Of a stretch of DNA of 64,000 bases, positions 26,427 through 35,672 are shown one piece after another. The notes beneath the pieces are model-generated. The model had not been told where the DNA came from and did no database searches. It was given only the letters and a program-made list of their open reading frames with translations. Position numbers and translations under genes: made by a program. Positions within the stretch are counted from its first letter, which is position 1. Every line of letters starts with the position of its first letter. The DNA is from Candidatus Poribacteria bacterium (lineage in GTDB: Bacteria > Poribacteria > WGA-4E > PCPOR2b), in contig JAJDUM010000060.1 of assembly GCA_022826645.1 (NCBI GenBank), forward strand, positions 1-64,000. Reading direction: 5' to 3'.

Positions 26427-26580
26427 AATCTCTGATCACGTATTGACATACTCTCCGCCCTAAAGGACAGAGATTGTTTTGTCCTTCGGGGCCGGTAATT
26501 GCGCTATCAGCAAGGACAGGGCACTGGGGTGCCGCTTACGTCCTCTCCGTCGAGGGTTGATGCCCCAACCCTGTAAATGT
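26427..26580 (-). ncRNA. Predicted omega (re)RNA of the TnpB element
   Basis: In IS200/IS605 elements the TnpB guide RNA spans the 3' end of tnpB and the right end, and its guide is the flanking sequence. Here the minus strand downstream of tnpB has the typical structured right end (GGACAAAACAATCTCTGTCC, then TTTAGGGCGGAGAGTATGTCAA across 26443-26464). The guide would be the ~16 bases below 26443. The 5' limit is a guess. Confidence 0.4.
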
Positions 26581-27725
26581 TCATTGCAGCGTTACGATCG
26601 CGGTCATGGTTTGTACCGCAGTCACTACACTGCCATGTCCTATCTCGCAGGTTCAACGTTTCATTGACTGCACCGCAAGCCGAGCAGGTCTTACTGGAAG
26701 GATACCACTTGTCGATGAAAACGATTTTAACACCCTTTTTCGATGCGATGTATTTCAGCTTAGCAACGAAATCAGCAAAGCCGAGATCGCTAATCTTGCG
26801 TCCCCACAGGGCTTTCATGCCCTGTAGGTTGAGGGTCTCAAGTCGAATCTCGTCGTATTCATCGGTGAGGTGGTGTGCAAGTTTCCAGTGGAAGTCGTTT
26901 CGCTGCCGTTCAATCTTACGGTGCTTCCGTGCCAAGTCAAGCCGTGCCCGTTCACGGTTGTTTGACTGATTCTGTTTCCGTGAATGGTTGCCATTGGCAC
27001 GTTTTAAGGCGTTGAGACTGCGTTTGAAAAACAAGGGCGAATCTATATCGTGTCCGTTTGAACCTGTGAGATACCGTTTCAACCCAAAGTCGAAGCCTGC
27101 GATTTTACCCGTCATGACTCGCTTTAGATTGGGTGCCTCATAGTCAGCTAGGATCGTGATATAGACATCACCAACGGCGTCCCGTTTGATCGTGCAACGC
27201 TTGGGCTTGCCAAACACATCACGGGACTTGAAATAGGAGTAGATACGCTTTCCTATTTTGATGCGATTACCGGGTAGAAGTGTCCACCCGGCTTGAAGTA
27301 GGGTAAAGGATTTATACTTACGACGTGGCTTGAAACGGGGACGTCCCCATGCTTTACCTTGCGCCCGCGCCTCAAACATCGCTTTATAGCCCTTGTCGAT
27401 TCGGGCTACAACATCCTGAATGGCTTGACTCGGTAGTTGATTCCAATGGGCAAAACGAGGTAGACGTTTCAGTTTAGAGATATGATTGATCAACCGAAAC
27501 TTGCTGATATGCTTGCCATATATCGCATAGTAACGACGCTGGAGGGCGATGCAGTGATTCCACACCCAAGCGTGTCCATCTATGGTCTTGTGCAATTCAC
27601 GATTGCCATGATTAGAATACAACTTGAACTTGTAGGTTTTCATTAAGGGATTCGGCTTTCTGGCGTTTATACCCATGCGATTGGGTGTGAGAGGCACCAC
27701 CAAGCGGTGGCGTCGCATCCCCTCA
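26443..27725 (-). mobile_element. Orphan IS200/IS605-superfamily (IS1341-type) element carrying only tnpB
   Basis: The left end (upstream of tnpB, about 27660-27725) carries hairpins CCACCGCTTGGTGG and ACCCAATCGCATGGGT. The right end carries the GGCGGAGAGTATGTCAA terminus near 26443. No tnpA (Y1 transposase) is present, so the element cannot move unless TnpA is supplied in trans. Exact ends were not proven by an empty site. Confidence 0.7.
26507..27643 (-). CDS. tnpB: RNA-guided endonuclease TnpB, IS605 family
   Basis: A 378-residue protein when started at MKTYKFKLYSN; an in-frame extension to 27718 runs into the element end. The split RuvC site is complete: Asp185 in IAGFDFGLKRY, Glu269 in IRLETLNLQGM and an Asp in HDRDRNAAMNI (347/349). 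A zinc ribbon lies between (C320xxC323 in CSACG, C339xxC342 in CSDCG). TnpB, ancestor of Cas12, cuts DNA matching its guide next to a short TAM and keeps the element at its donor site. With all residues kept, this copy may be active. Confidence 0.92.
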   Translation of the reverse strand: MKTYKFKLYSNHGNRELHKTIDGHAWVWNHCIALQRRYYAIYGKHISKFRLINHISKLKRLPRFAHWNQLPSQAIQDVVARIDKGYKAMFEARAQGKAWGRPRFKPRRKYKSFTLLQAGWTLLPGNRIKIGKRIYSYFKSRDVFGKPKRCTIKRDAVGDVYITILADYEAPNLKRVMTGKIAGFDFGLKRYLTGSNGHDIDSPLFFKRSLNALKRANGNHSRKQNQSNNRERARLDLARKHRKIERQRNDFHWKLAHHLTDEYDEIRLETLNLQGMKALWGRKISDLGFADFVAKLKYIASKKGVKIVFIDKWYPSSKTCSACGAVNETLNLRDRTWQCSDCGTNHDRDRNAAMNIYRVGASTLDGEDVSGTPVPCPC

Positions 27726-27884
27726 CGAAAGCCAAGAGAAGTATAGCATGTTTCGCCTACAATTTCAACCTTTTTTAACTAACTAACGAGGCTTGCCGTT
27801 CTGTATCCCTGCCTTAAAAAACGAGGTGCTAGAACGGAAAATTTTGATAAGAGATCATGTGAGTCTTTAATTCGGAGGAGTATT

Positions 27885-28361
27885 TTGGCGCAAAAAGTTC
27901 AGCTAAGCCGCTTTAAGAACTATATGCTGATGGTTCATCGTAGCGTTGGCTCGGATCTATTCCGAAATTTATACGCTTCCGTTGACGGGGAAGAGACCGA
28001 TATCCTACGGGATGGCATACTTTCTTGTGCCTATTTCGCATCATCGGTGCTTTTCCACTGTAAACTGATAGACGACGTGCACACAACTGTCAGAGGACTG
28101 GAAGTAAATCTCCAGCGGTCTGGCTGGAAAAAGATAGAAGAACCGAAAGTTGGTAGTGTCCTTGTCTGGGAACCGACCGAATTTCCTGACGGCAGTGTTC
28201 GTAGGCATGTGGGATTTTACATCGGTGACTCGGAAGCAATTAGCAATCGCACAGATCAGCGTGTACCCAAGGTTCACAACATGAATTTTGAAACAGAAGG
28301 GAAGTATCGTACGATTGAAGCCATTTATTGGCACAAGAATTTCGATGAAGCGGACAGCTAA
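27885..28361 (+). CDS. NlpC/P60-like cysteine-hydrolase domain protein
   Basis: A 158-residue protein. The Cys in DGILSCAYFASSVLF and the His in RRHVGFYIGDSEAIS, about 55-60 residues apart in a beta-hairpin context, with GSVLVWEP between, follow the NlpC/P60-CHAP papain-like layout (Cys on a helix, His on a strand). There is no signal peptide and no targeting domain, unlike wall hydrolases. The start is TTG, chosen because CGGAGGAG lies seven bases before. The SDR gene follows after 21 bp. Function beyond hydrolase fold is unknown. Confidence 0.55.
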   Translation: MAQKVQLSRFKNYMLMVHRSVGSDLFRNLYASVDGEETDILRDGILSCAYFASSVLFHCKLIDDVHTTVRGLEVNLQRSGWKKIEEPKVGSVLVWEPTEFPDGSVRRHVGFYIGDSEAISNRTDQRVPKVHNMNFETEGKYRTIEAIYWHKNFDEADS

Positions 28362-28382
28362 CGATGCAACGGAGCGAAACGA

Positions 28383-29174
28383 TTGGAAAACTACAAAAAC
28401 AAGGTGGTCATCATCACTGGGGCGTGCGGTGGTATCGGGGAGGTAATCGCTGAAAAGTTCGCAGACGCTGGGGCGACGTTAGCCCTTTGCGATATCCGCT
28501 ACGACGAACTCTCACGTGTCGCCGAGAAATGCCGACAAGCAGGTGAAAATGTTTACAACGACGCTATTGATGTCGCAGCCGAAGTCCCGGTGCGTAATTT
28601 CTGCGAAACGGTTGTCCAAACTTTCGGGACGATTGACTGCCTGATCAATACTGTCGGCATTGTCGATTGTCCGGGAGATGTCGAAGAACTCTCACTGTCA
28701 GTGTGGGATACGACGATCGCCATCAATCTCACCTCCGCTTTTCTGATGGCAAAGTATTCGGTGCCATATATCAAGAAACAAGGCGGTGCTATCCTCAATA
28801 TTGCTTCAGTGTCAGGCTTAGCGAACCAAGAGAACGCAATGGTCTATTCGGTGACCAAAGCGGGAATACTGTCGCTCACCCGTAGCGAAGCCATCGATTT
28901 AGCAAAATACGGCATCCGCGCCAACGCCATCTCACCCGGATCGGTGGAGACGCCACTATTGGAGGCCGCGGTTGACCAAGCGGCACAACTGTTTAACCGT
29001 ACCAAAGACGAACAATGGGAGGTCTGGCGTTCACAATACCCAAGCCAACGTTTTACATCACCGCAAGAAATTGCAGAACTGGCACTGTTTCTGTGCAGCG
29101 AGAGGGCGAGCAATATCACCGGTGCCAATTTCGTCATTGATGGCGGATTAACGTCGCTGCTTCCAGAGCGATAG
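28383..29174 (+). CDS. Short-chain dehydrogenase/reductase (SDR)
   Basis: A 263-residue classical SDR. The NAD(P) motif is VIITGACGGIGEVIAEKF, followed by Asp in ALCDIRYDEL, which favours NAD. The NNAG-equivalent reads LINTVGIV. The catalytic set is Ser in NIASVSGL and Tyr-x-x-x-Lys in YSVTKAGIL. The C-terminal FVIDGGLTS is typical. The start is TTG with ACGGAG upstream. It is probably co-transcribed with the NlpC/P60-like gene. The substrate is unknown (FabG-like or sugar/polyol dehydrogenase are both possible). Confidence 0.85.
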   Translation: MENYKNKVVIITGACGGIGEVIAEKFADAGATLALCDIRYDELSRVAEKCRQAGENVYNDAIDVAAEVPVRNFCETVVQTFGTIDCLINTVGIVDCPGDVEELSLSVWDTTIAINLTSAFLMAKYSVPYIKKQGGAILNIASVSGLANQENAMVYSVTKAGILSLTRSEAIDLAKYGIRANAISPGSVETPLLEAAVDQAAQLFNRTKDEQWEVWRSQYPSQRFTSPQEIAELALFLCSERASNITGANFVIDGGLTSLLPER

Positions 29175-29307
29175 AAATTGTCGCCGGGCAAGGAGGAGGC
29201 GAGGAACGACTCTTACGGTTGAATGCCGAACTATCCTCAAAGGGAAAGTGCATCCAACCTTGCGAAAGTTTCAAACCTTCACACAGTACAATTAAAAGGT
29301 TGAAGCA

Positions 29308-30273
29308 ATGCAGAATATTGGCATAGAGTTTCCGGCACAGGGTGAAATGGCATTTTTTGATTTGGGACCGCCACCAGTCCCAGCCCCAACAGAGATACGG
29401 ATTCGCACCCTCTATTCAGGCGTGACCAATGGTACCGAGCGACATGCGCTGATGAATGACTTCGGCGGAACAAATTATCCCGTTCGCGCCGGCTATCAGC
29501 ACGTCGGCGTTGTCGACAGCGTAGGGAATCAGGTCGAAGCGTTTTCGGTGGGTGATGTCGTCTTTCTCGGCGTCCACGGGGGGCACCGTGGTTGGCATCT
29601 GGTAAACCTTGAAACCACCAACGAAAGAGCTCGACTCTGTATCAAACTTCCCGACGATATCGAGCGTGAATTCTGCGCCCTCTTTGGTGTAGCCGGCGTA
29701 GGCATGCGGCACTCCAGGCGCATCCGTGTTGGGCCCGCCCATAATGTGTGGGTGGCAGGCTTGGGGCTTATTGGCCAATCCGTGGCGCAGGCCTCGCGCG
29801 CCCTCGGTGCATATGTGACCGTGACAGATGTCAATCCTCGGCGGCTTGAGATTGCCAGAACACTTGGCGCACACCGGGTGATAGACGCCTCAGAACCATC
29901 TGAAGATGAGGCGCTGAGGCACGGAGCTCCCTATGACCGCATCGTTGATGCCCGTGGGGCACCGACGTTATTTGAGGATATTTATAGGAATGATCTGCTT
30001 GCCCTATATGGAGCCATCGGTGCGCTGGCTGGTCGGGGCGAGACGAAATTCCATCAAAGCATGCTTCACTCCAAAAGGGCTTCAATTGAATCCTCATCTC
30101 ACTTCACACTCGAAGACTTACAGATTCTTCTACATTTTGTCAGGTTGGATACCATCCGAATCGCACCGCTGGTAACGCATCGGGTTTCGATAACAGAAGC
30201 ACCGCGCATCTATGAGACGATGAAGGACAGGCCAGGGGCTCTGCTAGGTGTGATATTTGACTGGAAGTCCTGA
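29308..30273 (+). CDS. Medium-chain dehydrogenase (MDR) without zinc ligands
   Basis: A 321-residue MDR-superfamily protein with GroES-like and Rossmann domains (VWVAGLGLIGQSVAQASRALG, then VTDVNPRRL, Asp favouring NAD). The catalytic zinc ligands of alcohol dehydrogenases are absent: the Cys region reads SGVTNGTER and the GHE block reads GYQHVGVVD. The structural four-cysteine loop is also missing. It is therefore likely one of the zinc-independent MDR branch related to bacteriochlorophyllide/threonine-dehydrogenase-like proteins. AAAAGG lies upstream of the ATG. Confidence 0.8.
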   Translation: MQNIGIEFPAQGEMAFFDLGPPPVPAPTEIRIRTLYSGVTNGTERHALMNDFGGTNYPVRAGYQHVGVVDSVGNQVEAFSVGDVVFLGVHGGHRGWHLVNLETTNERARLCIKLPDDIEREFCALFGVAGVGMRHSRRIRVGPAHNVWVAGLGLIGQSVAQASRALGAYVTVTDVNPRRLEIARTLGAHRVIDASEPSEDEALRHGAPYDRIVDARGAPTLFEDIYRNDLLALYGAIGALAGRGETKFHQSMLHSKRASIESSSHFTLEDLQILLHFVRLDTIRIAPLVTHRVSITEAPRIYETMKDRPGALLGVIFDWKS

Positions 30274-30456
30274 TAGAGTCCGAGAAGTGCGTGCATTCTA
30301 AGCTGAAAACCACAGTCAATCGATCTCATAATCCTCCGAGAAAATATTCCCGCTATCAAGACGTTTAACACATATTTGTTGAGATTTAGAAGTTTCCACT
30401 AAGGCGGCAGACTTTTCGGAGAGTTCCTAGCAATTTGAAAGGAGTAGGTAAACAAC

Positions 30457-31362
30457 ATGGCTCAAGAACGTATGGTATATATCAATGGAGAAATAGTTCC
30501 AGAGAGCGAGGGAAAGGTATCTTTCCGGGACCAAGGATTTGTGACCGGAGATGCAGTATTCGATGCGACTCGCACTTTCGGGGGGGTAATATTCAAACTG
30601 CAGGAACACTTAGACCGGTTGTACGATTCACTAAAATATATGCGCTTGGATCCCGGGATTCCGAAGAACCAGATGGCGGAACTGACCATGCAGGTGCTAG
30701 CGGCAAATCAGTCCCTGTTAGGACCAAACGATGACTATTGGGTGATACAGCGAATTAGCAGGGGTGTTCCAACAGGAGACGGCAAATATAAGCCAACGGT
30801 GATCATCGAGTGCAACCCTTTACCGTTTGCTGCGAGGGCCCGGTATTACCGTGACGGTCTGAGCGTCGTCATCCCCTCAATAAGGCGGACGCCGCCTGAA
30901 TGTATGAGTCCGAGGGTCAAGGTGCACAATTACATCAACCTTTTACTTGCAGATCAGGAGGTAAAGGCACAGAACCCGGACGCTTTCTCTATCTTGTTGG
31001 ACATCAACGGTAACATCGCCGAAGGACTCGGAAGCAACTTCTTCATTGTCAAAGACGGGGTGGTCGTTACACCAAAGGAGCAGTACGTCTTAGCAGGCAT
31101 TAGCCGTGAGACTGTCATTGAACTCGCCCAAGGTCTGAACATTGAGGTGCAAGAGGCAGACACCGATCTCTATGATGTCTACACAGCAGACGAGGCTTTT
31201 GTGACCTCGACCAGCTTTTGCCTCTGCGCTGTGTCCTCTCTCAACGGTTCAGCCATCGGTGATGGCAGCGTACCGGGACCGGTTACCGACTGTCTCCAGA
31301 AAGCATATAGCGACCTTGTGGGGATAGACATTGTGGGCCAGTATCTGAAACGACTCAGTTAA
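30457..31362 (+). CDS. Class IV aminotransferase (branched-chain or D-amino-acid type)
   Basis: A 301-residue fold-type IV PLP enzyme. The start YINGEIVPESEGKVSFRDQGF and TGDAVFDATRTFGG match IlvE/Dat proteins. The PLP lysine is in SPRVKVHNYINLLLAD and the phosphate-binding Glu region is NIAEGLGSNFFIVKDG. The C-terminal EAFVTSTSFCLCAVSSLNG is also typical. Length is normal. IlvE, D-alanine transaminase or an (R)-amine transaminase cannot be told apart here. AAAGGAG lies before the ATG. Confidence 0.85.
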   Translation: MAQERMVYINGEIVPESEGKVSFRDQGFVTGDAVFDATRTFGGVIFKLQEHLDRLYDSLKYMRLDPGIPKNQMAELTMQVLAANQSLLGPNDDYWVIQRISRGVPTGDGKYKPTVIIECNPLPFAARARYYRDGLSVVIPSIRRTPPECMSPRVKVHNYINLLLADQEVKAQNPDAFSILLDINGNIAEGLGSNFFIVKDGVVVTPKEQYVLAGISRETVIELAQGLNIEVQEADTDLYDVYTADEAFVTSTSFCLCAVSSLNGSAIGDGSVPGPVTDCLQKAYSDLVGIDIVGQYLKRLS

Positions 31363-31399
31363 GCAGGGGCTTTGGATCGAAAAAATAAGCACCTGTATA

Positions 31400-33382
31400 T
31401 TAAGGGAAAAATAGATATAAAGAGATAGTTGTTGGAATATCTAAAATACTCCAGAGGCTACCCAAGATATAGTCTCCTAACGCGAGTCCGAGAAAGAAAG
31501 GGATCGCGCGTCGATATGCGTTGAATCCGCTATAACGTAATATGATTGCCTTGCACACCCAAGCGACAAAGAGACAACACCAAAGGTTTGCCATCCCCCA
31601 ACTCTGTGCTGTGGCATAACCGAGTGGATGGAGGGGCCACCACAGGAAGCGCGATCGCAAAGACATCAACAGAACAGTAAATACAACCCCACCGCCCATA
31701 AAGGCAAGTGCTGGACGATCTGGCTCTTTGGGAGAGTTCAGCCAATTTTCAAGTTGCACATAGACATCACGCCCAAATCCCAACACCGCGGGATCAAAGT
31801 ATCCGGATTCCGCGCCATGTCGATAGTAGATGTCCAGCAAGAGCCAAAAAGTTACCCCCGATCCAATCACTGTCGCAAGCAGAATGGCAATGGCTGTATG
31901 ACGTGGGTTAATATGTCGCCTTTCCGAAATTTTCAAGGCTTCCAGTTGCTCCGGCATGGGATTCGCCCAGTTGGCGCGATTGAAAAACATGTACAGCGAA
32001 AAGACCGTCAGTGTGCTGGTATTAAGTCGCCATGTCCCAACACCAGCAACAATCATGTTATGTGGACTGATGAATTTCAAACCGTGTACTAGGAACCCCA
32101 ACTCTGCCCTTAGTCGCGTAACCATTACTGATAGCAAGAAGTAGATCGCAAAGAAAATTGGAATCACCCATAGCGACATGCCTGCTTTGTAGGAGAATGC
32201 CATTAGAAAAATAAGGCCGAGTATGATGCCCGCAACAGCAAGGCGATATGGCATCGCTTCGCCGGAATCATTGAGTTGTGACGGGGAGGCCCGGGAACTG
32301 AACAGGTGACGCACCAGTCCTTTGATATGCGATCTGCCAGTCCAGAGAACGAATCCTAGCAGCCCCATATATACACCAAAGGCCTGTTCGGCGGGATAAG
32401 GGAAGCGCGGCAGACCTCGCCAGCCCATGATGCTACCAATCATCAGTTCGATCTTGTAGATCCAGAAAAACGCCCAGCATGAAAATAGGAGATCTAGCGG
32501 TATAAGAAAGCCGATCCCAATCGCAAAAGGATAGAAAGCGACTTGCACACCACCCATCCCGTTCCAAGGGCGGGTGGTAAAATAGTGACTAATGCTCTGG
32601 CGCTTGACAGGAATATAGGGGACAATTGGGTTGATTGAGTGAAGTAGGTTCACAATACTAATCAAAGCGGCGATACCAAAACCGAGCCACATCAACCTGT
32701 TTCGGAAAAATCCTAACCTTGGATTGGTCATCTCCAATGGGAGTTGAGTCAAGGGATAGGTCAATCGTTCGCGCTCGATCCACTGGATTCGTAACAGCGC
32801 GTTGATACACAGCATTACAACCATCCACGCAAAGATAAACGCCATCCACGCCACCGCCGGACCAAGCCACGCCTTTAAATGCCTCTCAACGTAAAGGCTT
32901 GACCCTCCTTCATAAAGCGCCGTTACCGCTTTTTCGTCGTGAACGGTGAGCCACTCCGGAAGTTGCCGCCAAAATAGTTGCCGCCATTCGTTTTCGGGAC
33001 TAGCAAACCGGAACGCATGCGCCATGATTGGTACGAAGATCTCCATACAGTCATATGAACAAAGAGTGGATACAATGCACAACATAAAGTAGATCGTGAG
33101 GAGTTCTTGTTGAGAAAGACCGATCTTAGGGGAGATTTTACCAAATATCCATCCGATCAGAACAAGCCAGAAGAGCGTAAAAATGACATGCGAGAGCGGA
33201 TGAACAAGCGTTGGGAAGGTATGGCGAACCACTTCAAGCTGAATGATCCAAGCAACAGTGATCGGAATCAGCAGGGAAGCGATAACGAATGATTTAAGTG
33301 TTAAACCGCTCTGGAAGGGCACAGGGGTATTCTCTGTTAGGGTCAAACGGGTATTTTGAGGTTCTGTCGATATACTTTTCAT
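31400..33382 (-). CDS. Large polytopic membrane protein, DUF6785/DUF6784-like, paralogue 1
   Basis: A 660-residue integral membrane protein with about a dozen hydrophobic segments and no signal peptide. I believe it is the family annotated DUF6785/DUF6784 (recalled, not searched). Hallmarks shared by the five copies here are a long early loop with FRFASPENEWRQLFW, the block ERERLTYPLTQLPLEM, PWNGMGG, the loop RLRAELGFLVH, MPEQLEALKISERR and FLWWPLHPLGYA. The ATG at 33382 is chosen; the upstream in-frame start at 33445 lies in repeat DNA. The fold suggests a transporter, but no substrate is known. It is closest to paralogue 2, its neighbour. Confidence 0.65.
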   Translation of the reverse strand: MKSISTEPQNTRLTLTENTPVPFQSGLTLKSFVIASLLIPITVAWIIQLEVVRHTFPTLVHPLSHVIFTLFWLVLIGWIFGKISPKIGLSQQELLTIYFMLCIVSTLCSYDCMEIFVPIMAHAFRFASPENEWRQLFWRQLPEWLTVHDEKAVTALYEGGSSLYVERHLKAWLGPAVAWMAFIFAWMVVMLCINALLRIQWIERERLTYPLTQLPLEMTNPRLGFFRNRLMWLGFGIAALISIVNLLHSINPIVPYIPVKRQSISHYFTTRPWNGMGGVQVAFYPFAIGIGFLIPLDLLFSCWAFFWIYKIELMIGSIMGWRGLPRFPYPAEQAFGVYMGLLGFVLWTGRSHIKGLVRHLFSSRASPSQLNDSGEAMPYRLAVAGIILGLIFLMAFSYKAGMSLWVIPIFFAIYFLLSVMVTRLRAELGFLVHGLKFISPHNMIVAGVGTWRLNTSTLTVFSLYMFFNRANWANPMPEQLEALKISERRHINPRHTAIAILLATVIGSGVTFWLLLDIYYRHGAESGYFDPAVLGFGRDVYVQLENWLNSPKEPDRPALAFMGGGVVFTVLLMSLRSRFLWWPLHPLGYATAQSWGMANLWCCLFVAWVCKAIILRYSGFNAYRRAIPFFLGLALGDYILGSLWSILDIPTTISLYLFFP

Positions 33383-33569
33383 TAGAATGCGTGATCCGTG
33401 ATGCGTAATGCGTAAAAGAAACCGCAGAGACACAGAGAAAGGCAAACTGTTTTTTTAATTACTCTACGCCCTCTGCGACTCGGCGGTCGGTTTTTGATCC
33501 CTTACTCGTTACGCATTACCTGTTATTCTGCCCATATCCATTACAAGCAGATCAGAATTGCGCTGTCTG
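33383..33569. repeat. Inverted-repeat spacer between membrane-protein paralogues 1 and 2
   Basis: The spacer contains GTAATGCGTAA-type sequence near 33400-33413 and its exact complement TTACGCATTAC near 33507-33519, enclosing a weaker pair (ACCGCAGAGAC... and ...CTCTGCGACTCGGCGGT). No gene. It is probably a dispersed palindromic repeat; similar GTGATGCGTGAAACG words occur in the family B elements. Confidence 0.45.
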
Positions 33570-35489
33570 TTAGGGAAAAAATTGATACAGAGTGCTGTTG
33601 GTTGCAATACTAATAATACTCCAAAGGCTGCCGAACATATAGTCTCCCAGAGCGAGACCCAAAAAGAAAGGGATCGCTTGTCGGTATGCCCTAAGTCCGC
33701 CGTGGTGTAGGATGATTGCTTTCGCTATCCATGCAACAAAGAGACAAGCCCACAGATTGAACATCCCCCAGCTATTTGCCATGGCATAGCCGAGTGGATG
33801 GAGGGGCCACCACAGGAAGCGTGTTCTTAGGAACATGAGTAGTGCTGCGAAACTGAGCCCACCTCCCATAAAAGCGATAGCTGGAAGATCCGTCTCTTGG
33901 GGGTAGGTCAGCCAGCTTTCGAGTTGATTATAGATGGCTCGTCCATACCCGAGTGCCCATGGTCCATAGTACCCGGTTTCTGCACCGTGTCGATAGTAGC
34001 TATCTAACAACACCCAAAAAACGCTCACTGATCCAATTACGGTGGCGAGTAGAATCGCTGCAGCTATATGGCGCGGATTGATATTTCGCCTTTCAGCGAT
34101 TTTCAAGCCTTCCAGTTGTGGTGGCATCGGGTGAGCCCGATAGGCACGATTGAAAAATTGATATAACGAAAAGACAGTCAATGTGCTCGATCCCAGGCGG
34201 CGTGTTCCAAATACGGTGACAAGCGTGTTGTGCGGGTCAATGTAATGTAAATCGTGTACTAAAAAACCCAATTCCGCACGGAGCCTCGCAATCATTATCG
34301 CTACTAGAAAGTAAATTCCGAAAAAGATCGGAGTAACCCACAAGGACATCCCCGCTCTGTAGGAAAATGCCATCAAAAATATCAATCCAATTACTATGCC
34401 AGCGACTGCCAAACGATATGGCATCGGTTCACGAGAATCATCAAGCGAAGATGAGCCCAGCAGATGGCGCACCAACCCTTTGAAATGAACTCTGCCGATC
34501 CACAACACAAATACGAGCAGTGCAACGTAGACCCCCAATGCCTGTTCGTTAAAATAGGGAAAACGCGGCAGATTGCGCCACCCCATTATGTTACCGACCA
34601 TTAGTTCGATCTTATAGACTCCGTAAAACATCCAGCATGAAAAGAGGAGGTCTAATGGTATGAGGAAACCAATGCCAATGACAAAGGGATAGAACGAAAC
34701 CCGGAAGGAGCCCATCGAATTCCAAGGACGACCAGTGAAATATTGATGTAGATTCTGACGCTTGACAGGAATATAGGGAACGGCGGGATAAATCGAATTG
34801 AGCAGATTCATTATACTAATCAACGCAGCGATGCTGAAGCCAAGCCACATCAGTTTATTTTTGAAGAACCTGTTGCTAGTATCCGTCATCTCCAGTGGAA
34901 GTTGAATGATTGGGTAGGTCAACCGTTCCCGTTCCGTCCACTGAATCCGTAACAGCGTATTGATGCACAGCATCACAAACAGCAGCACAAAGATAAATGG
35001 GATATATGCCAGAGCGGGACGGAGCCAGGCATACAGATGCCGTTTGATATAGAAACTGGATCCCCCTTCGTAATAGGGGGTTAGTGCCTTTTCATCTTGG
35101 ACAGTGAGCCAAGCGGGAAGTTCCTTCCAGAACAGTTCGCGCCATTGGTTTTCAGGTGTTGCAAAACGGAAGGGATGCCCCAAAAGGGGGATTAAAATCT
35201 GCATCGAGTCACCCGAGCAGAGAGATGATACGATCCCCAACATAACATAGATCGTCAGAAGTTCCGACGGACTAATCCCCAGCTTGGGAGAGATTTTCTT
35301 GAGGATGGCTCCAATCAGAAGTAGCCAAAACAAAATAAAAATGACATTTGATAGCGGATGGACGAGCGTAGGAAATGTATAACGGACGACTTCAAGTTGA
35401 ATAAGGAAGTAAATATTGATCGGAATGAGGCACAGTGTGATAAAAAAGGATTTGAGTGTCAGACCGTTTTGGAAGGTCGTTTCGGGCAC
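33570..35489 (-). CDS. Large polytopic membrane protein, DUF6785/DUF6784-like, paralogue 2
   Basis: A 639-residue membrane protein, nearly collinear with paralogue 1 over its whole length (for example LTLKSFFITLCLIPINIYFLIQLEVVRYTFPTLVHPLS versus the same stretch in paralogue 1). Family blocks are FRFATPENQWRELFW, ERERLTYPIIQLPLEM, RLRAELGFLVHD, MPPQLEGLKIAERR and FLWWPLHPLGYA. The start is GTG at 35489. The high similarity to its neighbour suggests a local tandem duplication. Between the two lies only a palindromic repeat. Confidence 0.65.
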   Translation of the reverse strand: MPETTFQNGLTLKSFFITLCLIPINIYFLIQLEVVRYTFPTLVHPLSNVIFILFWLLLIGAILKKISPKLGISPSELLTIYVMLGIVSSLCSGDSMQILIPLLGHPFRFATPENQWRELFWKELPAWLTVQDEKALTPYYEGGSSFYIKRHLYAWLRPALAYIPFIFVLLFVMLCINTLLRIQWTERERLTYPIIQLPLEMTDTSNRFFKNKLMWLGFSIAALISIMNLLNSIYPAVPYIPVKRQNLHQYFTGRPWNSMGSFRVSFYPFVIGIGFLIPLDLLFSCWMFYGVYKIELMVGNIMGWRNLPRFPYFNEQALGVYVALLVFVLWIGRVHFKGLVRHLLGSSSLDDSREPMPYRLAVAGIVIGLIFLMAFSYRAGMSLWVTPIFFGIYFLVAIMIARLRAELGFLVHDLHYIDPHNTLVTVFGTRRLGSSTLTVFSLYQFFNRAYRAHPMPPQLEGLKIAERRNINPRHIAAAILLATVIGSVSVFWVLLDSYYRHGAETGYYGPWALGYGRAIYNQLESWLTYPQETDLPAIAFMGGGLSFAALLMFLRTRFLWWPLHPLGYAMANSWGMFNLWACLFVAWIAKAIILHHGGLRAYRQAIPFFLGLALGDYMFGSLWSIISIATNSTLYQFFP

Positions 35490-35672
35490 TGTATGAAGCC
35501 TCCGATGGAGGTGATGAAAACAACGTTAAACTCAATAAGGGGTTGCGAACGGAGTAAGCTGCTCAACTCCCAAGACAAATCGTGATGTGTTAAGGTCGAT
35601 CGGCACTACCAATTGAACGTACTATTCAGAGATCACATCGGATGAGAATAAAGCTAATGGGGATTTTAGCCC

